This document shows, one piece after another, positions 45,798 through 53,326 of a stretch of DNA of 64,000 nucleotides. Location of the stretch: NCBI RefSeq assembly GCF_025685645.1, contig NZ_JAGSYF010000004.1:545431-609430 (forward strand), written 5' to 3'. Within the stretch, counting starts at the first letter, position 1; each line of letters begins with the position of its first letter. The notes under the pieces are model-generated. The model was not told where the DNA came from. It searched no databases and was given only the letters and a program-made list of their open reading frames with translations. The DNA comes from Edaphobacter bradus (GTDB lineage Bacteria > Acidobacteriota > Terriglobia > Terriglobales > Acidobacteriaceae). The position numbers and the translations under genes were made by a program.

Positions 45798-46910
45798 ATG
45801 GGGAAGAATGGCAATAACCGGAAAGAAGGACGCAAGCCAGATCGAATGGATATCCGGGATGTTGCCCGATACGCGAAGGTGTCCAGTGCCACAGTTTCGC
45901 GCACAATCAACCACGTCTCTACAGTGAATCCTGATCTTGCCAAGCGCGTTTGGCAGGCAATTGAAGAGTTGAACTATTTCCCCAACACCCAGGCCCGCGC
46001 ACTGGTATCCGGCCGTAGCCGGATACTGGGATTGATCATCTCCGAGATCACAAATCCCTTTTTCCCGGAGTTGATTCAGCAGTTTGAGGACATAGCGGTC
46101 GAGAATGGCTACGAAGTTCTGATCGGCTCTACGAACTACGATCCCGAGCGCATGACACGCGTTATTCGCCGAATGCTTGAGCGAAAGGTAGATGGCGTGG
46201 CGGTCATGACATTCGGGATCGAAGGGCCGGTGATCGACGAACTGGCGGCGCGGCAGGTTCCGATGGTATTTGTGGATGTCGGTCCCGATTCTCCTTACGT
46301 GCGAACCCTGAACGTGGACTACCAGGCGGGTATTCGCCAGGGAGTACAGCACCTCGCGGCGCTAGGGCACCGAAACATCGCATTCATCACGGGACCGTTG
46401 AGGCAGCACTCTGCGAAGGTCCGGCGTGATGCCTTCATCAAGGCAATGGGAGAAATCGGCGTAAAAGTAGGGCCGGAGAGTATCGTCGAGGGCACGCACA
46501 CTCTCGAAGGTGGCATGGAGGGTATGCGGGTTCTGGCAAAGAATAAGATCATGCCGACTGCCGTCATGTGTTCTAACGACATGACCGCCATCGGCGTATT
46601 GCACGAACTCTACAATACGAAGACGCGGGTCCCTGATGAGATCTCAGTCATCGGATTCGACAATATCCATATTGCAGAGTTCACCTTTCCACCACTGACG
46701 ACGATTCAAATGGCGTGTTCCGATCTTGCGCGTTCTGCCATAGAGGCCTTGCGGGCGGGAATCGAAACCCCCGACGATGCTTCAGCCGCAAAGGAATCGA
46801 AGATTCCAACGAGGTTGATTGTTCGCCAGACTACGAGCTATCCGCGCGGAACCATGCAGGCTGATCGACAGCAAACGCAGCCCACTCGTCGCAGTCGCCG
46901 ATCCATTTAA
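45798..46910 (+). CDS. LacI family transcriptional regulator
   Basis: About 370 residues from the ATG at 45798 (an ATG at 45846, directly before DIRDVARYAKVS, is an alternative). The N-terminal helix-turn-helix MDIRDVARYAKVSSATVSRTINHVSTVNPDLAKRVWQAIEELNYFPN carries the hinge helix, and the periplasmic-binding-protein-like sensor domain follows (LGLIISEITNPFFPELIQQFEDIA, NVDYQAGIRQGVQHLAALGHRNIAFITGP, SVIGFDNIHIAEFTFPPLTTI). It is expected to bind operators with an AACGTT-type centre and respond to a sugar. It shares a transcription unit with the GH42 gene 15 bases downstream and diverges from the TonB receptor. Confidence 0.93.
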   Translation: MGKNGNNRKEGRKPDRMDIRDVARYAKVSSATVSRTINHVSTVNPDLAKRVWQAIEELNYFPNTQARALVSGRSRILGLIISEITNPFFPELIQQFEDIAVENGYEVLIGSTNYDPERMTRVIRRMLERKVDGVAVMTFGIEGPVIDELAARQVPMVFVDVGPDSPYVRTLNVDYQAGIRQGVQHLAALGHRNIAFITGPLRQHSAKVRRDAFIKAMGEIGVKVGPESIVEGTHTLEGGMEGMRVLAKNKIMPTAVMCSNDMTAIGVLHELYNTKTRVPDEISVIGFDNIHIAEFTFPPLTTIQMACSDLARSAIEALRAGIETPDDASAAKESKIPTRLIVRQTTSYPRGTMQADRQQTQPTRRSRRSI

Positions 46911-46925
46911 CCTGAGTCTTACGAG

Positions 46926-49112
46926 GTGACCTTGATTCTTCGAAAGTTGCGTTCTGGGACCTTACTTGGCCTTTTAATCACCTCGCAGGGGGCCTTCTCG
47001 CAAGTCCGGGCACAATCGCTTTCAGCCAGCGGACACCCTGCTTCCGGTTCAAAATCCGACGCTCCGGTAAAACTCGCGGAGTTTCCGAATGTTCTGTATG
47101 GCGTGGCGTACTACAACGAATACATGCCATATGAGCGGCTGGACGCAGACGTAGCTCTCATGAAGCAGGCCGGGATCTCAGTTGTTCGAATGGGAGAGTC
47201 CACCTGGAGTCTGTGGGAACCGGAAGACGGGCGATTCGAGTACGCCTGGATGGATCGCGTTGTGGATGCGATGGGGAAGGCCGGCATAAAAGTCATCATG
47301 GGAACGCCGACGTACTCCATTCCTCCTTGGCTGTACAAGGCGCATCCCGAGATACTCGCCCGGCCCCTGGGCGGCGCGCCTGTATTTTACGGAATGCGTC
47401 AAAACATGGATACGGACAATACGAGGTTCCGCTTCTACGCCGGGAGGGTGATTCGCAACCTGGTTGAGCACTACCGCAATAATCCAGCGGTGATCGGGTG
47501 GCAGATTGATAACGAGACCTCGTCGTACGACGCTTCCAATCCAGATGTCTTCGCCGGCTTTGTGGATCATCTCAAAGGCAAGTTCTCGACTCCTGAGAAC
47601 CTGAACAAAGCGTGGTTCCTGAATTACTGGGGGCAGGACATTCACAGTTGGGATGAATTGCCTACGCGGGACAGCGCGCAAAGCACGGGATACAAGCTTG
47701 AGTGGACGCGATGGCAGCAGATGCGGGTTACCAATTATCTGTCGTGGCAGGCAGGTCTGGTGCGGCAGTATCGGCGGCCTGACCAGTTCGTTACGCAGGA
47801 TTTCGCAGGTGCGATGCATCGCGAGATCAATGAATTCGAGATCGCGAAATCGCTCGACATAGCTGCGACGAATAACTACCACGGCACGCAGGAGAACATG
47901 GGGGGAGAGTCGCAGTCCCTGACAGGGGACTACATCCGCTCCGTCAAGCACGGCAATTACCTGATCACAGAAACGAATGCGCAAACTACGGACTGGACTT
48001 CTGAGTACCAGTATCCACCGTACGATGGCCAGTTGCGCCAGGACGTGTATACGCATCTCTCGAACGGCGCAAACATGGTTGAGTACTGGCACTGGCATTC
48101 CATTCACTCCGGACAGGAGACTTACTGGAAGGGTGTTCTGAGCCATGACCTGGAGCCGAATCGTGCCTACGCCGAGGTCTCGAAGACAGCTCACGAACTA
48201 CAGCGTATCGGGCCGCATCTGGTGGACCTTCACATCACCAACCAGGTTGCCATTCTCTACAGTGTGGATTCGTCGAATGCGCTGGACTTCATGCCGTTTG
48301 CGCACGGAGCAAGCCCCCAGTGGAGTTTTGGCCCGCCGGCTGCAAACTACGGCACCTTGATTTCACAGATGCACCGCGTACTGTACGACTTGAATATCGG
48401 TACGGATTTTGTCTTTCCTGAGGACCCTGACTTTTCGAAATACAAGGTCCTCATTGTGCCGGCGCTCTACATTGCGGATGATGCGCTACTAACGAAGATC
48501 TCCGACTACGTAAAGCATGGCGGCCATGTCCTCATGACATTCAAGAGCGGATTCTCCAACGAAAACTCTGCTGTCCGCTGGGTGCGAGCTCCCGGACCTC
48601 TACGCGAAGCAGCCGGTTTCAGTTATCAGGAGTTCTCCAATCTGGACAAGCCGATCAGCCTCAAGGCCGACCCATACCATGCCGGGGACGACAACAAGGT
48701 TATGTACTGGGCGGAGTTTCTGTTGCCCGAGCACGCCCAGCCTCTCGCTTACTATGACCATCCGTTCTTTGGACGCTGGCCTGCGATCACCCGCAATCAG
48801 TTCGGATCCGGCACATTGACCTACGAGGGCACATGGCTAAGCGAGAAGCTTCAAACGGCCGTAGTTTCGCAAGTACTCGGTCTGGCAGGTCTGCTTGGTC
48901 TAGACCAGACCCTGCCATCGAGCGTGCGAGTAAGGCATGGAGAGAACCGGCTCGGCAAGACCATCCACTACTACTTCAACTACTCAAGCGCTGCTGTGAG
49001 CGTTCCGTATTCGTATGCCGCCGGCACAGAACTCACTTCCGATAAATCTGTTGTGCACGGAACAACCCTAAGCATCGCTCCCTGGGACCAGGCCATCATC
49101 GAGGAGCAGTGA
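46926..49112 (+). CDS. Glycoside hydrolase family 42 beta-galactosidase
   Basis: 728 residues from the GTG at 46926. A signal peptide of about 30 residues (LLGLLITSQGAFSQVRAQS) suggests export. The GH42 barrel has YYNEYMPYERLDADVALMKQAGISVVRMGESTWSLWEP, the acid/base Glu E197 in GWQIDNETSS, and the nucleophile E349 in YLITETNAQTTDW; the C-terminal Rossmann-like trimerisation domain follows (KYKVLIVPALYIADDALL). It hydrolyses terminal beta-galactosides. Most GH42 enzymes are cytoplasmic; an exported form fits a periplasmic degradation pathway. It follows lacI by 15 bases, so enzyme and regulator are co-expressed. Confidence 0.92.
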   Translation: MTLILRKLRSGTLLGLLITSQGAFSQVRAQSLSASGHPASGSKSDAPVKLAEFPNVLYGVAYYNEYMPYERLDADVALMKQAGISVVRMGESTWSLWEPEDGRFEYAWMDRVVDAMGKAGIKVIMGTPTYSIPPWLYKAHPEILARPLGGAPVFYGMRQNMDTDNTRFRFYAGRVIRNLVEHYRNNPAVIGWQIDNETSSYDASNPDVFAGFVDHLKGKFSTPENLNKAWFLNYWGQDIHSWDELPTRDSAQSTGYKLEWTRWQQMRVTNYLSWQAGLVRQYRRPDQFVTQDFAGAMHREINEFEIAKSLDIAATNNYHGTQENMGGESQSLTGDYIRSVKHGNYLITETNAQTTDWTSEYQYPPYDGQLRQDVYTHLSNGANMVEYWHWHSIHSGQETYWKGVLSHDLEPNRAYAEVSKTAHELQRIGPHLVDLHITNQVAILYSVDSSNALDFMPFAHGASPQWSFGPPAANYGTLISQMHRVLYDLNIGTDFVFPEDPDFSKYKVLIVPALYIADDALLTKISDYVKHGGHVLMTFKSGFSNENSAVRWVRAPGPLREAAGFSYQEFSNLDKPISLKADPYHAGDDNKVMYWAEFLLPEHAQPLAYYDHPFFGRWPAITRNQFGSGTLTYEGTWLSEKLQTAVVSQVLGLAGLLGLDQTLPSSVRVRHGENRLGKTIHYYFNYSSAAVSVPYSYAAGTELTSDKSVVHGTTLSIAPWDQAIIEEQ

Positions 49113-49297
49113 TGCGAGGTCGCCAAGATGACGTATGCCGGGCAATTACTCTCGTCGCCAGATCGTCAAGCGGATGTTGTCAACCCGACAGCTAGTCGAG
49201 TCAGCAGCCCGGTATGGTGGCGTGAGTACCTCAGCGAACCCGTCTCTGGAGGAACAGTTACGACGTCCACTGACGCGCAAAGAAGTCTTGCTCGACG

Positions 49298-50614
49298 CTA
49301 GGCGGCCAGCAATTCGCTCAGCGTTTTTTGCGGCCGCCAGTTTCCGTTGTTCCGACGAAATGATGTCGCGTCTGCATCGATGAGCCCGACCAAGACATCT
49401 GTCACGATCCGGCCGCCAACGGGGCCAAGACGATGACCTCCTGTACAGACGTCGGCTTCGCGGAGAATGTAGTACCACAGAGGGGTCTCGCCCTTCCAGC
49501 CTGTGGAGGCGATGCCAACCTGCTCCGTGGTGATCGGGGAGACTCCGATGTGACGGGCCACGGCCTCGCCAGATGGAAGTCCGATACCTTGGCCGCGTTG
49601 TAAGTCGCGCACGGCAAGAGAATGATAGTCCTCAATCTCGCACTCACCGGTAACGGCCACCGGCAACTCAATGAGTGCTCGCACTAGCCTCCCGTCAATT
49701 CTCTTTGAACGTTGCGCCCTCACTACACGGGGTGGATCGAAGAAGAGAGTCCAGTCAACTGTGCGCTCGCGCGGTACTGCACGAAATCCTAGGAGATCAG
49801 GGAAGAGCGGCACGGGATCGGCATGTAAGCTTAATTGATAGCGATGGCGAATCTGAGAGTGGCCGTACCGATAGGCTGCGCTGGCAAACTCAAGGGGTAT
49901 AAATCCGCCATGCCGGGGGCGAAACCAGCGCGGGCCTTCCTGAAGCACCTGATTTACAAGAGCCTGTCCAACGAGCGCAGGCAGAAACTCGTTGAGAATG
50001 ATCCATTGATAGTGCCACCGCAACTGTCCGGACGCTTCGTCGAACACGCGGTCGTTTGCTACTCCACTGCGCCGCGCCTCCTCGACGAATGCGTTATGAG
50101 CCTTGAGCATAGCAAGATGCAGTTGCGATATCAGCATGTGGGAATCGTTGCGTGGGTCGCCGATAATTGCGATGCCCTCTGCGTTTCGTTGAATGTCTGC
50201 TCCGTCCACACCAAGCAAAAACTTGGCCGGATAGTCTCGCTGATAAAGGAAGGGATGGCCGGTCGGCCCATCGCCGTACAGGCATTCAAGGTTGAGTTGC
50301 GGGCTGCGCGAATTGCGCAATTCCGCTGTATTGGTATGGCTTCGCAAAATGGACCGGTCAGCCGTAATATCGTGGGCCACAAATTGGCCGAAGATGGGCC
50401 AGCCAGCGGCTGTGTCGCCCAAGGAGTCAGGAGAGTCATCGATGTCTCTGCAATCGCAGACGCCGCCCGCGCGGCCCAGTGCGTGCAGGAACTGCTCATC
50501 GGCGTGAAACGAGGGGAGCTCGGGAAACATCCGAGCATAATTTGCAGCGCCGAGGGGTGCATCGATTGCCACGTGATTACGAACTGAGGTAGCAGGTTGA
50601 TTCATAGACCCCAT
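49298..50614 (-). CDS. Animal-type haem peroxidase family protein
   Basis: About 438 residues. Motifs of the peroxidase-cyclooxygenase superfamily are visible: the distal histidine with calcium-binding Asp in FGQFVAHDITADRS (H82 when counted from the TTG three bases before the chosen ATG), GDPRND with a conserved Arg, an LMHLAML-like helix (SQLHLAMLKAHNAFVEE), and the proximal histidine in AAYRYGHSQIRHRY (H253). No signal peptide is seen. Bacterial members oxidise halides or organic substrates with peroxide. Starts at 50614 or 50605 are equally possible. It stands alone on the edge of the accessory region. Confidence 0.85.
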   Translation of the reverse strand: MGSMNQPATSVRNHVAIDAPLGAANYARMFPELPSFHADEQFLHALGRAGGVCDCRDIDDSPDSLGDTAAGWPIFGQFVAHDITADRSILRSHTNTAELRNSRSPQLNLECLYGDGPTGHPFLYQRDYPAKFLLGVDGADIQRNAEGIAIIGDPRNDSHMLISQLHLAMLKAHNAFVEEARRSGVANDRVFDEASGQLRWHYQWIILNEFLPALVGQALVNQVLQEGPRWFRPRHGGFIPLEFASAAYRYGHSQIRHRYQLSLHADPVPLFPDLLGFRAVPRERTVDWTLFFDPPRVVRAQRSKRIDGRLVRALIELPVAVTGECEIEDYHSLAVRDLQRGQGIGLPSGEAVARHIGVSPITTEQVGIASTGWKGETPLWYYILREADVCTGGHRLGPVGGRIVTDVLVGLIDADATSFRRNNGNWRPQKTLSELLAA

Positions 50615-50686
50615 CAATCCAGTCTCGCCCTACGAAGACCCGCTTTGTACAGACCTTGTCGTTGAGCCCCAATCGCCATGTCCCGT

Positions 50687-50941
50687 TTACAATGCAAGAC
50701 GTTTTTCAATTCGCCGGTCCGAAATCAACCAGATCAGTGCAGCAATCACAAACATCGCTTGGGCGATCCACGAGAAGCGAAGGGTAGCAATAATCGCCAC
50801 GACATATAGCACTGGTGACAGCAAGCCTTTCCAATCGCGCCCGATCGCTTTTTTGAAAATGAAGTCCGGGCCTTGCGAGACGGCCGATGACACAAAGCGA
50901 ACACACACCTTGTCTTTTTCTATGACAAAACGATCCCACAA
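50687..50941 (-). pseudogene. C-terminal remnant of a TMEM175/DUF1211-type channel
   Basis: 84 codons. The last 50 residues hold two membrane helices (LLSPVLYVVAIIATLRFSWIAQAMFVIAALIWLISDRRIEKRLAL), matching the end of the second half of bacterial TMEM175 potassium-channel subunits, where a LY..A.....S...Y...AL.W..PDRRIE pattern is usual. A complete subunit would be about 200 residues with six helices; the first four helices are missing here. It is either a relic or a very short new protein; relic is favoured. Confidence 0.55.
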
Positions 50942-51056
50942 AATGTGACGTCAGCCAGGATTGGCTTACAGCTAGTTTCCATGTATGCACCGAAGGTTAG
51001 GTAGCAGAGCCAGCAATTGCTTCTAATCCGTTGATCTATATTTATTTAGTAGAGAA

Positions 51057-51148
51057 TGGCGGAGAGGGAGGGATTCGAACCCCCGATAGCCTTGCGACTA
51101 TGTCTGATTTCGAGTCAGGTGCATTCAACCGGGCTCTGCCACCTCTCC
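51057..51148 (-). tRNA. tRNA-Ser(CGA)
   Basis: 92 nucleotides with a class II long variable arm. The acceptor stem GGAGAGG pairs with CCTCTCC, the T-loop region is GGGGGTTCGAATCCC, the anticodon loop is CTCGAAA (anticodon CGA, reading UCG), and the encoded 3' end is GCCA. It would be charged by the SerS at 15593-16915. Confidence 0.95.
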
Positions 51149-51172
51149 GCGTTGTAACGTGCAACTTATCAG

Positions 51173-51846
51173 CTACTTACGGTCATCGTGCGCTTGATCG
51201 TTTTCGCTGCAGGACGTCCGGTGTCCCGATTTGGTGTCCCTTCGATCTCCCGCTTTCACCAGTCGGTCGACAGCCGACGCCTGGTGCTCGGGAGCGAGAT
51301 GGGAGTACCGCATGACCATCTGGAGCGTCCTGTGCCCGAGCAGCTCTGCTACCGTCTGCAGATCCACCCCAGCCATTACCAGTTTACTTGCAAAAGTATG
51401 GCGGTTGCAATGCCAAGTGTACCCTTCGATCTTCGCTTCCTCGAGCGCGCTGGGGAACCAGCCACGTGATCCTTGGAGAGACTCGCCAGTTCGGACGGAA
51501 GGCTTTCATCTTCTTGCCTCCACCATCCAGTTCCATGAGGGCGGCGAGGGCGATCGAGTTGAGAGGAACGGTTCGCGGATCTCCGTTCTTGGTCTTGGGG
51601 GAGATATATCTGTCGGCGTTCAAAGTCCACTTGGCTCCAATCGAGGCCGTACTGCTCGCTCATCGGCATTCCGGTGTGGATGGACAGAAGAAAGTGAGGC
51701 AGGAACTCTTTGAATCGGTGCTCGATTGCAGCGCGAAGGCGGATCTCTTCCGCGTCGGACAAAAAGCGGACGCGCCCTCCACCCTCTGTCTTCCGGCGAA
51801 TGCGTTCCGCGGGATTCCGGTCGATCTTCTCATTGTCGATGCCAAC
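51173..51846 (-). pseudogene. Tyrosine recombinase/integrase, frameshifted
   Basis: Pieces of one phage-type integrase lie in different frames on the minus strand: DNEKIDRNPAERIRRKTEGG and FLPHFLLSIHTGMPMSEQYGLDWSQVDFERRQIYLP (about 51840-51590), then KTKNGDPRTVPLNSIALAALMELDGGGKKM (about 51600-51500), then WHCNRHTFASKLVMAGVDLQTVAELLGHRTLQMVMRYSHLAPEH (about 51420-51280). The catalytic Arg of the TGxRxxE motif is a Pro (TGMPMSE), while the His/Arg (NRHTF), the GH box and the Tyr (MRYSH) survive. The N-terminal core-binding part is cut by an in-frame stop near 51848. It lies beside tRNA-Ser, a typical integration target. Confidence 0.85.
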
Positions 51847-52068
51847 TCAAAGATCAGATGAGAATGTTGCCTGCCAGCGATTCCGGCTGCTCGCCGCCCA
51901 ATCCCGCGCCTCAGACTGTTCGGCCATCCATGCCGTACCCCTGGGCGCCAAATCGCTTTGTTTCAATGGTACGCAACCAATTCATGTGAGCACTTCGTCC
52001 GGGATTTTGCTCTGCTGTTTTGAGGCCCTGGTTCGACGCGACGATATGGTTCGCAACTCACCACACCT

Positions 52069-52767
52069 TCAGCGAAGGGAGATCACGGTTAGGTATATTG
52101 CGGCACGTAAACGGAACCCAATTTTTTGATAAACCACTTTTGCGCCATTCTCAGACTTGACGTGAAGAAAAGGAATCTTTCCCGCCGCCAGAATCTGAGC
52201 TGCGAGGAAGGTCGTGAGGGCCTGCGCATAGCCGCGGCCGCGAAATTCGGGATGGGTGCACACCGCGCTGATTTCCGCAAACGCGGTGGATTGTAATCGC
52301 TCGCCAGCCATTGCGACCAACCTCCCATCGCTCGCGCGTATTCCGAAATAGCTTCCCATCTGGATGGTTTGCGGTAGGAACGGGCCGGGCTCGGTGGCAG
52401 CGGTGAGCTCCAGCATTTCGGGAACGTCCGTCGCGCCGAGTCGAATCGGCGCCACGGGCAGGGAGGCCGCTGAAGCCTCACAAATCATCTGGTCGATCCA
52501 CCGAGAGCGGTCGACTTGCCAATCGCCGGGCACCTCGAGGGGACTGGCGGTAAATAGCGCGACATGCTCGCCGGGACTGACCAACCGTTGTAAATCAGCG
52601 AATCCGTCATTGGAGGGATGAAGCAAAGCCGCCAGCGGTGAAACATCCGACGGATATCGTCGCGCAAGGCCGTGCGAGCGGGCAAGAAGCCGGTGTTCTG
52701 TCGTCAATGCGAACCAGATCGGGTTGTCGAGAGACTCGAACGTCCGTTGCGCGTGATCCTCTTTCAT
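52069..52767 (-). CDS. GNAT family N-acetyltransferase
   Basis: 232 residues. The C-terminal half carries the GNAT fold: AEISAVCTHPEFRGRGYAQALTTFLAAQIL contains the acetyl-CoA-binding RGRGYA motif, followed by FLHVKSENGAKVVYQKIGFR, the usual last helix and strand. The N-terminal 100 residues form a second, degenerate GNAT-like lobe (LPVAPIRLGATDVPEMLELTAATEPGPF). The acceptor substrate is unknown. An AAGG box lies about eight bases before the ATG. Confidence 0.85.
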   Translation of the reverse strand: MKEDHAQRTFESLDNPIWFALTTEHRLLARSHGLARRYPSDVSPLAALLHPSNDGFADLQRLVSPGEHVALFTASPLEVPGDWQVDRSRWIDQMICEASAASLPVAPIRLGATDVPEMLELTAATEPGPFLPQTIQMGSYFGIRASDGRLVAMAGERLQSTAFAEISAVCTHPEFRGRGYAQALTTFLAAQILAAGKIPFLHVKSENGAKVVYQKIGFRLRAAIYLTVISLR

Positions 52768-52800
52768 GACATCGCCTTAGTCACCAACGTTCCCCTTCTC

Positions 52801-52959
52801 TTAAATGACGATCAACTCGCCCGGCATTCCTGCCTTTTCTTGCGGCTTCCTGCACACCTCGAGCGACGGGAAGATGTAGTTTTCAACCAGCGTGATCCGC
52901 GCTTCAGGGCTCGTGGCACGGCCCTGAGCGACGATTTTCATCTGTACGAGAAATTGCAT
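52801..52959 (-). pseudogene. Truncated muconolactone-isomerase-like small protein
   Basis: 52 codons from the ATG at 52959, preceded by AAGGGAGA. The first 40 residues (MQFLVQMKIVAQGRATSPEA, then LVENYIFPSLEVCRK) match the start of a small ferredoxin-like-fold protein family related to muconolactone isomerase/YCII, which is normally about 95 residues. After the KPQEKAG point the sequence loses similarity and stops, so it is probably a frameshifted remnant. Confidence 0.5.
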
Positions 52960-53072
52960 GTAGATTGTTTCTCCCTTATTTCATCGATTGCGCCTAGAAC
53001 AGGGCGCGGCGGCTCTTCAACTTCCCCGAATTCAGAATCGAGAGCCAGGCCGTCTGTTAAGATGTGCATCAT
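52938..53072 (-). CDS. Small ORF of 44 codons with a good ribosome-binding site
   Basis: Starts MMHILTDGLALDSEFGEVEE and ends in CNFSYR; an AAAAAGGAG box sits 14 bases upstream. Its end overlaps the start of the next small ORF by 22 bases in another frame, as in translationally coupled pairs. It is acidic and unlike any family I recognise. It may be a real micro-protein or a chance frame. Confidence 0.3.
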   Translation of the reverse strand: MMHILTDGLALDSEFGEVEEPPRPVLGAIDEIREKQSTCNFSYR

Positions 53073-53099
53073 AATCTAAATAATTCTCCTTTTTCTGGT

Positions 53100-53326
53100 G
53101 GGCTAGCACGTTCAGCCTCGGAAGCGGGTGACCGGCAAGTGACCGCGGTAGCGGGCATCAGCTGCATAGGTCCGGCTGCACCCTTCGGTGATACCGCATT
53201 GGGGTTCCCAAGCCGACTCGGCTCCGACGATTCTCTCGACCAGATCCGATGGAACCCGATCATTGATTTGCTCCGATGCGATAGAGGTTTGACAGGTGAA
53301 TTCGTGGACCGGCGAGTGGCGCCCAC
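53100..53326 (-). pseudogene. Lytic transglycosylase (SLT/VirB1-like) remnant
   Basis: The first part, SIASEQINDRVPSDLVERIVGAESAW, and the second, NPNAVSPKGAAGPMQLMPATA, together form the SLT catalytic core, including the catalytic Glu in GAES and the AxGxMQLMP motif. They lie in two frames separated by one extra base near 53207. After MPATA the homology ends. Such proteins open the cell wall during secretion or conjugation, which fits a decayed mobile region. Confidence 0.75.

Noticed and set aside
49135..49383. An 82-codon plus-strand frame after the GH42 gene
   Set aside because: No family signal, and its second half is antisense to the haem peroxidase C-terminus.
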